A DNA stretch of 19,118 nucleotides from an uncultured Candidatus Melainabacteria bacterium (lineage in GTDB: Bacteria > Cyanobacteriota > Vampirovibrionia > Gastranaerophilales > Gastranaerophilaceae): contig CAKUXO010000025.1 of NCBI GenBank assembly GCA_934700385.1, forward strand, positions 1 through 19,118. The letters run 5' to 3'. Below, piece after piece: positions 7,876 through 14,607 of the stretch. Numbering within the stretch: the first letter of the stretch is position 1; each line of letters starts with the position of its first letter. A model generated the notes under the pieces. It did not search any database, had not been told where the DNA came from, and saw nothing but the letters and a program-made list of their open reading frames with translations. Position numbers and translations under genes: made by a program.

Positions 7876-8088
7876 ATGTCAAAAGTTACAAAAGATATGG
7901 GAATTATGGATATCGTTACAGCTCACCCTGAATCACTTGAAATTTTCGCAAAATTTGGCATGGGTTGCATTGGTTGTGCTGCTGCTCGTTTTGAAAATCT
8001 TGAAGCAGGCGCAAAAGTCCATGGAATCGACCCTGATGAAATGGTTGCAGCAATTAATGAAATTATTGAAAAAAATGCTGGACAATAA
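7876..8088 (+). CDS. DUF1858 redox-disulfide domain protein
   Basis: The 70-residue protein is a complete stand-alone DUF1858 domain (PF08984, the hybrid-cluster-associated redox disulfide type). It starts with a segment like KDMGIMDIVTAHPES and has GMGCIGCA with Cys31 and Cys34 as a CxxC pair. The C-terminus is short and helical. Domains of this kind occur fused to ScdA-type iron-sulfur repair proteins or beside hybrid-cluster proteins and are thought to act in thiol/disulfide or persulfide chemistry; a precise reaction is not established. AGGA lies seven bases before the ATG. Its neighbours (nuclease, tRNA-Leu) do not define its pathway. Confidence 0.9.
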   Translation: MSKVTKDMGIMDIVTAHPESLEIFAKFGMGCIGCAAARFENLEAGAKVHGIDPDEMVAAINEIIEKNAGQ

Positions 8089-8162
8089 AATTTTTTTATA
8101 GTATTATTTAAAGGCACCAAGTTTGGTGTTTGAGAATTGAATATAAACAAATAAAAACCTTA

Positions 8163-8252
8163 GCCCTGGTGGTGGAATCGGTAGACACGTCGGACTTAAA
8201 ATCCGATGAGGCTAATAACTTCGTGCCAGTTCAAGTCTGGCCCAGGGCACCA
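8163..8252 (+). tRNA. tRNA-Leu (anticodon TAA)
   Basis: A complete class II tRNA with a genome-encoded CCA end. The acceptor GCCCTGG (8163-8169) pairs with CCAGGGC (8242-8248), followed by discriminator A and CCA. The D-loop has GGTAGAC. The anticodon stem TCGGA/TCCGA encloses CTTAAAA with the anticodon TAA at 8197-8199, reading UUA, a frequent codon in this AT-rich genome. A long variable arm and a T-loop TTCAAGT complete the Leu type. Confidence 0.97.
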
Positions 8253-8259
8253 TATTTTT

Positions 8260-8284
8260 AACTCTCCTTTTGGAGAGTTTTTTA
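8260..8284 (+). terminator. Intrinsic terminator of tRNA-Leu
   Basis: AACTCTCC (8260-8267) pairs with GGAGAGTT (8272-8279) around TTTT and is followed by a run of T on the plus strand. The minus side lacks a T-run, so it does not clearly serve the converging membrane-protein gene. Confidence 0.9.
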
Positions 8285-8292
8285 TTTTCTAT

Positions 8293-8991
8293 TTATTTAA
8301 AAATTACTGTACAGAGAAAAATAACAAATGGTATTAGAAATAGGGCAAAGATAATCTTACTAATTAACGGATATTGCTTTAAAATTAATAATTCTCTTTG
8401 GTAAAAAGGTAGCCTTTTACCATTAAGCACATAATTTCTAATATCTTGTTTACATATATTTGAATTGCCTTCAATTTTGTAGCTGAAATTTGGAATATAT
8501 TTTGCGTTGTCTAATAATCGAAGCAGAAATGAATAATTGCAAAAAGAAAAATTTATAGCGGGGTTTTGCATAAAAACAATAGGATTTCTATTTTTCGCAC
8601 ATATAATAACGAAAGTTTTGCATATAATGCTTATGTGTTTGCCAGTTGCTATATTATTTGCTTCAAGTGTTGCTTTAAAACTTGTGATTTCTTTAAGTGG
8701 TATTTTTTCAATTCTAATGTTCTTGCCTTGTTTGTAGATAAGTCCTAAAAAAGTTTTGTCTATAAATAAGTCACTTACATATTCTTCTTTTAGTTCCATA
8801 TTTTTAATCCATATAGGAACACCAATTGCAATTGCGCCAAAAAAACCGATTATTTGATTTTTTACGTGAGGACTTATAAAATCGCTTGTTGTTGCAATAT
8901 AAATTAAAATTGTTGCTATTAACATACAGATAATAGATAACAATATTGCAAAAAATGGATTTAATTTACTTTGTACTTTAATTTTTTTCAT
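8293..8991 (-). CDS. Membrane protein coupled to the ART-domain protein; possible immunity/partner
   Basis: A 232-residue protein of no recognised family. Two hydrophobic segments lie near the N-terminus (about 12-34 and 46-61) and one at the C-terminus (about 212-231). Between them is a soluble beta-rich part (about 65-190) that resembles the small PH-like domains of some bacterial membrane proteins, but I cannot assign it firmly. Its start codon overlaps the stop of the 1066-residue gene by four bases (ATGA), so both are made from one message. In polymorphic toxin loci the gene directly after the toxin usually encodes the immunity protein, and this position fits. Membrane-bound immunity proteins are less expected for an ADP-ribosylating toxin, so it could instead help to deliver or anchor the large protein. 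Role inferred from context only. Confidence 0.7.
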   Translation of the reverse strand: MKKIKVQSKLNPFFAILLSIICMLIATILIYIATTSDFISPHVKNQIIGFFGAIAIGVPIWIKNMELKEEYVSDLFIDKTFLGLIYKQGKNIRIEKIPLKEITSFKATLEANNIATGKHISIICKTFVIICAKNRNPIVFMQNPAINFSFCNYSFLLRLLDNAKYIPNFSYKIEGNSNICKQDIRNYVLNGKRLPFYQRELLILKQYPLISKIIFALFLIPFVIFLCTVIFK

Positions 8992-11900
8992 TCGTTTGTA
9001 CCTATATAATCAAGTGTATAAGTATTTGTTTCTGGGTCAAAAGATTTAACCTTAAATTTTGAACCATATTTCAATAAAACTTCATCCATATAATCATCCC
9101 CAGTAACAATAGGAGTTCCCTTAGGGATATTAATTTCATATTTAATTACTTTGCTTGAGCTATCTCCAACTTCTTCTTTAATTTTATCTATCCAAGTTGT
9201 TGCAGCCCAAGAATCTTCACTTAAATTAGATGTTGTTGAATAAAAGCCGTTTGGGCTAAAAATATCACCCTCTTTAAAAGGAACTGTGTAATCTTTTGTT
9301 GTTACTTCATATCGATTAACAACCATATCTTCTTTAGTGGGTTCACTTAAAATATCATAACCTTTTGTAATAAAGTTACTAAGGCTTTTAGCGCCATAAA
9401 CGTCATAAGTTTTAGCGGCTTTTTCAGCGTTATTAAGTTTTTTTCTTAAAATCATATTAACAAATTGGCTGCTATGTTGATATTCTTTTAATCCAAGTTT
9501 TGCAATTTCAACTTCTTTTTGAGTATCATCTAAAGAATTAGAAGCTAAAATTGCCGCCATATCTTGAGGAAAATCTTGAAATAGATAATTTTTATAGTTA
9601 TTTAATTCTTCAACTGACCATTTGTTATCAATTGAAATGTCATAAAATTGAATTGTATTGTATTTATTATAAAATTTTTCTGAAATTTCACGATAAATAT
9701 CCCATTGTTCATCACCCCAGTTTGATTTTAGCCCTTGATAAATTCCATCTTCACTTTTAATACCAGAATTATACAATTCAATAAATTTATCACATTCATC
9801 TAAAGTTAAGCCCTTTTCAGCTACAAGGGATGCTTTTATGCAATTAACATTTGAACTTGCAAGTTTTTTAAAAACTTCTGTTTGAGATTCATTAAACCCG
9901 TAACCGTTAGCTAATTCTTCAATGTATGATGCGTCTGATTCATCAATATCTAAAATTTTATTTGTTTCTTCAGCTATTTCATTAGGTGTATGAGTTTTAG
10001 ATAGATAGTTTTCAATGTCTTTTGGCTCTAATTCTCCATTAGAAATTTTTTCTTCAAGTTCATTAATTTTAGTTTCTTTTAAATGTCTTGTTTTTGCGCT
10101 TGCAACCCCTGTTAAAATTCCCATAAGAGCTTGAAGGGAATTACTATCAAGGTTAGAATCACCTGAAATAGCGATGTCAGATAGCATTGAAAGTGTAAAA
10201 TCGCTTCCACCTTCCATTAGCCATGAAAGTGTTGTGGCTGAATTTTCACTCATTCCAAGAGAAGAAAGAACTTCAAAAGAGCCATTTTGGATAATTTCAG
10301 ATAAATTATTAATTTTTCCACCAAGAGCTAAATAGCCAAGTTCAACTGTGGTTTCTTTTAATAAATCCAGCGTCTTTTCTTTTGTTAAACCATTTGTAGA
10401 TGAAATATCATCAACCGCATTTAAAACATTATTTGAAAACATACCTCCTAAGGACATATATTTTCCAGCTGTCATTAAAGTTGCACCTACGGGAGGATTA
10501 ATGAAACTTACCGTGCTACCAACAGCAACCGTAGCAAGCCCAGCAATTTGTGTGGTACTTGATAATTTATCTATAAAATCGCTTTGACTTTCACAATATT
10601 CATTGGCTGTTTCTTCTAGTTTATCGATTGAGCCTAAGGCTTCTTTTTTAGAATTTGTGTAATTTTCTTTTATTTTTTCATAATCATAGTTAAAATTTTC
10701 AATAATTGAATTTTTTGCTTTTATAACATATTCATCACCATTTGGGTTTGTTGTACCTGTTGAATCGCTATAATAAAGATAATTAGAAGAATCTTTTAAA
10801 TCTAATTTTTCAACATCATTTTTATTTTGCCAAATTTCATTTCCGTTTTCATCATAAGATAAATCTTGATAAAGATATGAAATTTCAAGCTCGTTTTCGC
10901 CCGTTTCTTCATTTTTAACTATTTGAACATTTGAAATATGTCTTTCTTCTGGTGAAAAATTAGCATTTTCATAAGTTTTTTCTAAATATTTATTTAATTC
11001 TTCAAGCCCTTTTTCTTCATCTTGAAAATAAGTTGTGTAAAGATTAACAACTTCTTCCATATTATCTGCGTTTGAAATTGCCTTTTGAAAATTGTCTGCC
11101 TTTAAAAGCATATTAGTTGAAAGAGCGTAATTATTTGAATTTTCTTGATATTCAATTATCTTTTCTTCATCATAATTAACACCTGTTATATTTTTAAAAG
11201 TTTCTTCAAAAGATAAATCGCTTTCATTATTCAAGGCTTTTGTTAATTCATCAATGATGTTTTCTTCATCAGTTAATGCGCTAACTAAATCTTCACTTGA
11301 AACCCCAAGGCTTGTTAGGGTTTTAAAAACGTTATAATTATCAGATAGCGTGCCATCTTCATTATTTTGGTTTTGAAAATCATCTAGGGAAGAATTTAAA
11401 CCTTCAATTAATAAATTAATCGTCCAAGCCTTGTTTTTATCTTTATTAGAATAATCATCTAAATTTAATTCTTCATAGCTTGATTTAGTTTCATTTGAAG
11501 TTTTTTCACTTTGTTCTAGTTTATGACTCAAAAGGTCTTTATTTGCTTTTGAAATTTTACTTGTTTTTATATCATCAATTAAATTTTTATCATAAGTTTC
11601 ATTATATTTATTTAAAATAAGGGAATTAATTTCATCTGACCCACTTAAAATATTAGAAATAAATTCATTTGATTTATTATTTTTTGAGCTAAGAGAAGTT
11701 TCTAATTGTGAAACAATTACATCAAGCGCTTCTTCATCCCCATTTTCAAGGGAATTTAAAAGTTTAGATGAAATTGTTTTCATAATTTCATTTCTTTTAT
11801 TATTTTCAGTTATTCCGCTATAATCTTTTTCAAGGTCATTAATTAAATTGCTTGAAAAAGAATTTTTATAAGTTTGAATTATACTTACCCAATCTGAACC

Positions 11901-12188
11901 AGATAAACTTTCATCATTAACTATTTCATTAACCGCTTTTTTGTCTGTTCCAATTTTACCCTTGGTTGCATTAAAAAGTTTTGAAGAAATTTCATTATAA
12001 TCTTTAAAATTAAAATTGTTATTTAATAAATTATCAAGATTTAATTCTTCATAATTTTTAGAATTATTCTCATTATTTCCTGAATTAAAAACAGATGAAG
12101 CATTTGTTTGAACTTCATTTACCTTTTGATTTTGATTTATTTGGGGTTGATTTTGTTTTTTAACCCAATTGTTATAATTAAATACCAT
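8988..12188 (-). CDS. Large annexin-like / ADP-ribosyltransferase domain protein (toxin or effector)
   Basis: A 1066-residue acidic, Asn/Ser-rich protein with no signal peptide. Residues 64-130 match an annexin repeat: GKIGTD (77-82), a later Y-x3-F with NLINDL, and SG at 124-125. A weaker second copy lies at about 150-215 (NKYNETYDKNLIDDI). The heptad YEELNLD occurs on both sides of this region (46-52 and 238-244). A hydrophobic Gly/Ala stretch (about 545-580) could insert into a membrane. The last 140 residues look like an R-S-E ADP-ribosyltransferase: Arg959 in VVNRYE, GFYSTTS at 981-987, and Glu1036 in YMDEVLL. Two residues before the Glu there is Met, not the usual Glu or Gln. This is the plan of a polymorphic toxin or injected effector. 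No Shine-Dalgarno sequence precedes the ATG. Family calls are by eye: ART fairly sure, annexin likely. Confidence 0.8.
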   Translation of the reverse strand: MVFNYNNWVKKQNQPQINQNQKVNEVQTNASSVFNSGNNENNSKNYEELNLDNLLNNNFNFKDYNEISSKLFNATKGKIGTDKKAVNEIVNDESLSGSDWVSIIQTYKNSFSSNLINDLEKDYSGITENNKRNEIMKTISSKLLNSLENGDEEALDVIVSQLETSLSSKNNKSNEFISNILSGSDEINSLILNKYNETYDKNLIDDIKTSKISKANKDLLSHKLEQSEKTSNETKSSYEELNLDDYSNKDKNKAWTINLLIEGLNSSLDDFQNQNNEDGTLSDNYNVFKTLTSLGVSSEDLVSALTDEENIIDELTKALNNESDLSFEETFKNITGVNYDEEKIIEYQENSNNYALSTNMLLKADNFQKAISNADNMEEVVNLYTTYFQDEEKGLEELNKYLEKTYENANFSPEERHISNVQIVKNEETGENELEISYLYQDLSYDENGNEIWQNKNDVEKLDLKDSSNYLYYSDSTGTTNPNGDEYVIKAKNSIIENFNYDYEKIKENYTNSKKEALGSIDKLEETANEYCESQSDFIDKLSSTTQIAGLATVAVGSTVSFINPPVGATLMTAGKYMSLGGMFSNNVLNAVDDISSTNGLTKEKTLDLLKETTVELGYLALGGKINNLSEIIQNGSFEVLSSLGMSENSATTLSWLMEGGSDFTLSMLSDIAISGDSNLDSNSLQALMGILTGVASAKTRHLKETKINELEEKISNGELEPKDIENYLSKTHTPNEIAEETNKILDIDESDASYIEELANGYGFNESQTEVFKKLASSNVNCIKASLVAEKGLTLDECDKFIELYNSGIKSEDGIYQGLKSNWGDEQWDIYREISEKFYNKYNTIQFYDISIDNKWSVEELNNYKNYLFQDFPQDMAAILASNSLDDTQKEVEIAKLGLKEYQHSSQFVNMILRKKLNNAEKAAKTYDVYGAKSLSNFITKGYDILSEPTKEDMVVNRYEVTTKDYTVPFKEGDIFSPNGFYSTTSNLSEDSWAATTWIDKIKEEVGDSSSKVIKYEINIPKGTPIVTGDDYMDEVLLKYGSKFKVKSFDPETNTYTLDYIGTNE

Positions 12189-12328
12189 TATACACGCCGT
12201 TAGAATCTTACTTTTCTAAACGACAATTTTAGGGTTTTCTTTAGGTTTTAAAATGATTTTTTAACAAAAGTTAATAAAGGTAAGCTATTGAGGAAATGTA
12301 TGTTTTTTGATAAAAAAAGAAAAAACTC

Positions 12329-12356
12329 TTGACATTGTTAGATATCTAACTATAAT
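12329..12356 (+). promoter_or_regulatory. Promoter of the MarR-cupin unit
   Basis: A consensus TTGACA (12329-12334) and TATAAT (12351-12356) are separated by 16 bases. The spacer holds the 14-base palindrome. Transcription should begin near 12363, only about two bases before the MarR ATG at 12365, so the message is probably leaderless or nearly so. Confidence 0.85.
12337..12350. promoter_or_regulatory. MarR operator site 1
   Basis: A perfect palindrome, GTTAGATATCTAAC, lies exactly between the -35 and -10 boxes. A dimeric repressor bound here would exclude RNA polymerase. The same 14 bases recur at 12793, so this is very probably the binding site of the MarR protein encoded next to it. Confidence 0.85.
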
Positions 12357-12364
12357 ATAATTAT

Positions 12365-12775
12365 ATGAAAGAAATGTTATCTTTAGTATCAAAAATCCAT
12401 GAAAAAGGCAATCGTTTTATTATTGAAGAATTAAAAAATAATGGTGCAAAAGGACTTGTGCCAAGTCATGGTGATATTCTTGTTTGTCTATATAAAAATG
12501 GCAAAATGACAATGAAAGATATTGCAGATAGTATTCATAGAACAAAACCAACAGTGACGGTTTTAATTGATAAACTTGAAAAACTTGGATATTTAAAAAG
12601 AGTAGCTTCTGCTGAAGATAGTCGCTCTACAAATATAGTTTTGACTCAAAAGGGTGAAGATTTTAAAGTGATATTTGAAAAAATTTCAAAAGATTTGAAT
12701 AAAATGTTATACAAAAATTTATCTCTAGAAGAATCTGAATTAATAGAAAAACTTTTAAGAAAAGTAATAAAATAA
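12365..12775 (+). CDS. MarR family transcriptional regulator
   Basis: A 136-residue winged-helix regulator of normal MarR size. An N-terminal dimerisation helix is followed by SHGDILVCLYKNGKMTMKDI, the recognition helix at about 60-73 (TKPTVTVLIDKLEKLG), and the wing with EDSRS at 84-88 before IVLTQKG. One cysteine (Cys41) sits near the start of the DNA-binding domain; whether it senses oxidants is unknown. The gene is probably self-repressed through the palindrome in its promoter and should control the downstream cupin gene through the second copy. The first ATG (12365) is almost at the predicted transcription start and no Shine-Dalgarno is visible. A second in-frame ATG lies at 12374. The ligand cannot be deduced. 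Confidence 0.93.
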   Translation: MKEMLSLVSKIHEKGNRFIIEELKNNGAKGLVPSHGDILVCLYKNGKMTMKDIADSIHRTKPTVTVLIDKLEKLGYLKRVASAEDSRSTNIVLTQKGEDFKVIFEKISKDLNKMLYKNLSLEESELIEKLLRKVIK

Positions 12776-12792
12776 AATTTTTTACAGTAATA

Positions 12793-12806
12793 GTTAGATA
12801 TCTAAC
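12793..12806. promoter_or_regulatory. MarR operator site 2
   Basis: A second perfect copy of GTTAGATATCTAAC sits between the MarR stop and the cupin ribosome site (AAAGGAG, 12808-12814). I see no good promoter around it, so it may act by blocking readthrough or a weak internal promoter. Confidence 0.8.
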
Positions 12807-12822
12807 GAAAGGAGAAAACATT

Positions 12823-13197
12823 ATGACAAACTTTAAAAAAGAAGAAATCGGAAAAATTAGTGAAGTAGGTAAAAATTATGAAAACGGAAAAGCATTTTTG
12901 CATGATTTGTTAGGATTAACAAGTTGTGAAATTTCTGTTAGCGTAATGCCTGCAGGGCTAAAATTACCATTTAGCCACAAACACAAACAAAATGAAGAAG
13001 TTTATATTTTCTTAAAAGGTGAAGGTTTAATGACTTTAGATAATGAAGTTGTTGAATTTAAGGAAGGAACATGTATTAAAGTTCTTCCAAATGCCGTAAG
13101 AACAATGGAAGCAAAAACTGATTTAGAATATATTTGTGTTCAAGCAAAATCAAACAGCCTAGAACAATTTGGACTTGGCGATGCCCAATTGTGCTAA
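12823..13197 (+). CDS. Cupin domain protein under MarR control
   Basis: A single-domain cupin of 124 residues. Motif 1 is present as SHKHKQNEEVYIFLKGEG, with His52, His54, Glu59 and Gly66 in the metal-binding pattern. In motif 2 (PNAVRTM) the usual histidine is replaced by Arg93, so metal binding, if any, would use only three protein ligands. Small cupins range from isomerases and dioxygenases to simple binding proteins, and nothing here decides between them. A strong AAAGGAG site precedes the ATG, and the MarR operator lies just upstream, so its level should follow the MarR ligand. A detoxification or metabolite-sensing role is a reasonable guess from the pairing only. Confidence 0.88.
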   Translation: MTNFKKEEIGKISEVGKNYENGKAFLHDLLGLTSCEISVSVMPAGLKLPFSHKHKQNEEVYIFLKGEGLMTLDNEVVEFKEGTCIKVLPNAVRTMEAKTDLEYICVQAKSNSLEQFGLGDAQLC

Positions 13198-13230
13198 AAT
13201 TAAAAGGGTAATCTTACCCCTTTTAATTGT
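13198..13230 (+). terminator. Terminator of the MarR-cupin unit
   Basis: AATTAAAAGGGTAA (13198-13211) pairs with TTACCCCTTTTAATT (13214-13228), with one bulged C and a tiny loop, starting right after the cupin stop codon. The following T-run is short, so efficiency is uncertain. Confidence 0.65.
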
Positions 13231-13254
13231 TTGATATAAATATTAACGCATTAA

Positions 13255-13278
13255 AAAAGCCCTCGATTGAGGGCTTTT
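13255..13278. terminator. Terminator downstream of tRNA-Ser (bidirectional)
   Basis: AAAAGCCCTC (13255-13264) and GAGGGCTTTT (13269-13278) form a perfect 10-bp stem with a GATT loop. On the minus strand it lies just after tRNA-Ser and ends in a T-run. It can also stop plus-strand transcripts leaving the cupin gene. Confidence 0.9.
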
Positions 13279-13283
13279 AAATT

Positions 13284-13370
13284 AGGAGGAAGTGGGATTC
13301 GAACCCACGGAACACTCGCATGTTCGACGGTTTTCAAGACCGCTCCGATCAACCACTCCGGCATTCCTCC
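13284..13370 (-). tRNA. tRNA-Ser (anticodon TGA)
   Basis: A class II tRNA read on the minus strand. The acceptor GGAGGAA (13364-13370) pairs with TTCCTCC (13285-13291). The anticodon loop CTTGAAA carries TGA (13334-13336 on the plus strand), reading UCA. A long variable arm and T-loop TTCGAAT follow. No CCA is encoded, unlike tRNA-Leu in the same window, and the discriminator base reads as U, where bacterial tRNA-Ser usually has G. Confidence 0.96.
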
Positions 13371-13438
13371 GAAAAGTTACTTTATTATAATATTATAAAA
13401 AAAATATTATGTAAAGAACTTTTTTTAATTTTTTAAAA

Positions 13439-13891
13439 TTATTTTATTCCTGATGTGTTTAAAGTTTTAATAACTTTATCTGTAACATCTACTCCGCCAA
13501 AGAAAATAACGGATTTTTCAAGGATTGTATCAATTTTATTTTGTATTGCAACTTGTTTAATTGCATTTTTAATTGCTAAATCAATTTCTGCTTCTTTTTT
13601 CTCTTTAAGTTTTAAATAAGCATCTTGTTTTTTCGCAAGTTCTCTTGCTGTTGCTTCTTCAAAGTTTTTTCTATCTATTGGAGTAGAAAGTTTTTTATAT
13701 TCTCTTTCTTTATCTAAACTATATCTTTGAATTTCAGAATATTTATCTGAAATTTCATCGCTTACTGTTTTTACTTTTGAATAGTTATCAACAACTTTAT
13801 CAAAATCTACCACGCCGATAACTTCACCGTAAGCTGAAATGTTAAGCATTGTTAAAAGCCCGAAAAGCGCAAGACATAAGTTCTTTTTCAT
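13439..13891 (-). CDS. OmpH/Skp family periplasmic chaperone-like protein
   Basis: A 150-residue protein with a clear signal peptide: MKKNLCLALFGLLTML and a likely cleavage after AYG at about residue 22. The mature part begins GEVIGVVDFDKVV, the beta strand typical of OmpH/Skp (PF03938). A long charged coiled coil (about 40-125) forms the tentacle-like arms, and the end returns to a strand (KSVIFFGGVDVTDKVI) that completes the body domain. Relatives form trimers in the periplasm and carry unfolded outer-membrane proteins towards the BAM complex, so this gene supports a two-membrane envelope. AGGAGG lies four bases before the ATG, and a TATAAT box is at 13916-13921 on the minus strand. It is a single-gene unit divergent from the acyltransferases. 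Confidence 0.88.
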   Translation of the reverse strand: MKKNLCLALFGLLTMLNISAYGEVIGVVDFDKVVDNYSKVKTVSDEISDKYSEIQRYSLDKEREYKKLSTPIDRKNFEEATARELAKKQDAYLKLKEKKEAEIDLAIKNAIKQVAIQNKIDTILEKSVIFFGGVDVTDKVIKTLNTSGIK

Positions 13892-13915
13892 ATTTCCTCC
13901 TTTTTTTATAATTAA

Positions 13916-13946
13916 ATTATATCACAATTTAATTTTTTAGTATAAT
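13916..13946. promoter_or_regulatory. Divergent -10 boxes of the OmpH-like and acyltransferase genes
   Basis: A minus-strand TATAAT at 13916-13921 faces the OmpH-like gene. A plus-strand TATAAT at 13941-13946 faces the acyltransferase pair, 28 bases before the ATG at 13975. The -35 regions are AT-rich and not distinct. Confidence 0.55.
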
Positions 13947-13974
13947 TTTTATAACACGAAATTTAGGTGTAAAA

Positions 13975-14607
13975 ATGAGAACAAATTATCAAAAAAGAGA
14001 ATCAAGAGAATATAATATCTTCAGGGGTATTTTTCAATGGATTACTTGTACTTTGGTTTATGGTACATATTACAAACTTGCTTTTAATTTAAAAGTTGAA
14101 GGCAGGGAAAATGTCCCTAAAAAAGGCTTTTTTATTGTTGCTTCAAACCATGTAAGTGCAATTGACCCATTTTTAGTAATTCATGCTATTCAAAGAAATG
14201 TTGCCTATATGGCAAAAGTTGAACTTTTTGAGAATAAAGTTGCTCGTTTTTTTCTTGATTTACTGGGTGCTTTTGCGGTTGATAGAGCAAAACTTTCTGT
14301 TTCAACCATTAAAACGGTAATCGGCTTAAAGCAAACAAATTGGGTTTTAGGGATTTTTCCTCAAGGTACTCGTGAAAAAGACGGAAAAATGGATAATATC
14401 AATAAAGGCTTTGCAAGTTTTGCAAAAACCCTAAAATGCGATATTTTGCCTGTTGCAATTACCGGCATGACAAAAGACCAAAGAAAACTTTTCAGAGGAA
14501 AAATGAAAATTAAAATTGGCAAACCAATTCCATATAACGATAACATTGAAGAAATGATGGAATTGTGGAGTAAAAAAGTTACAGAATTATCAGAAGGAAG
14601 AAGATAA
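13975..14607 (+). CDS. 1-acyl-glycerol-3-phosphate acyltransferase (PlsC-like), copy 1
   Basis: A 210-residue lysophospholipid acyltransferase. Block I is NHVSAID with catalytic His59 and Asp64; block II is near AYMAKVELF; block III is FPQGTRE at 128-134; block IV is LPVAITG. In most PlsC proteins block III reads FPEGTR; here Gln130 replaces the Glu. A hydrophobic stretch near residues 17-35 may attach it to the inner membrane. The enzyme should transfer an acyl chain to the sn-2 position of lysophosphatidic acid or a related acceptor in phospholipid synthesis. It overlaps the next gene by one base (TAATG), and that gene encodes a paralogue, so the two form an operon from the -10 box at 13941. 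Confidence 0.92.
   Translation: MRTNYQKRESREYNIFRGIFQWITCTLVYGTYYKLAFNLKVEGRENVPKKGFFIVASNHVSAIDPFLVIHAIQRNVAYMAKVELFENKVARFFLDLLGAFAVDRAKLSVSTIKTVIGLKQTNWVLGIFPQGTREKDGKMDNINKGFASFAKTLKCDILPVAITGMTKDQRKLFRGKMKIKIGKPIPYNDNIEEMMELWSKKVTELSEGRR

Noticed and set aside
8115..8128. Small CACCA/TGGTG hairpin as a terminator of the DUF1858 gene
   Set aside because: The stem is only five pairs and no T-run follows.
10348..10587. Plus-strand 79-codon frame inside the toxin-like gene
   Set aside because: It is antisense to the hydrophobic middle of the 1066-residue protein and has no supporting start signals.
8163..12330. tRNA-Leu as attachment site of an element carrying the toxin-like pair
   Set aside because: I found no copy of the tRNA 3' end on the far side of the two genes and no integrase.
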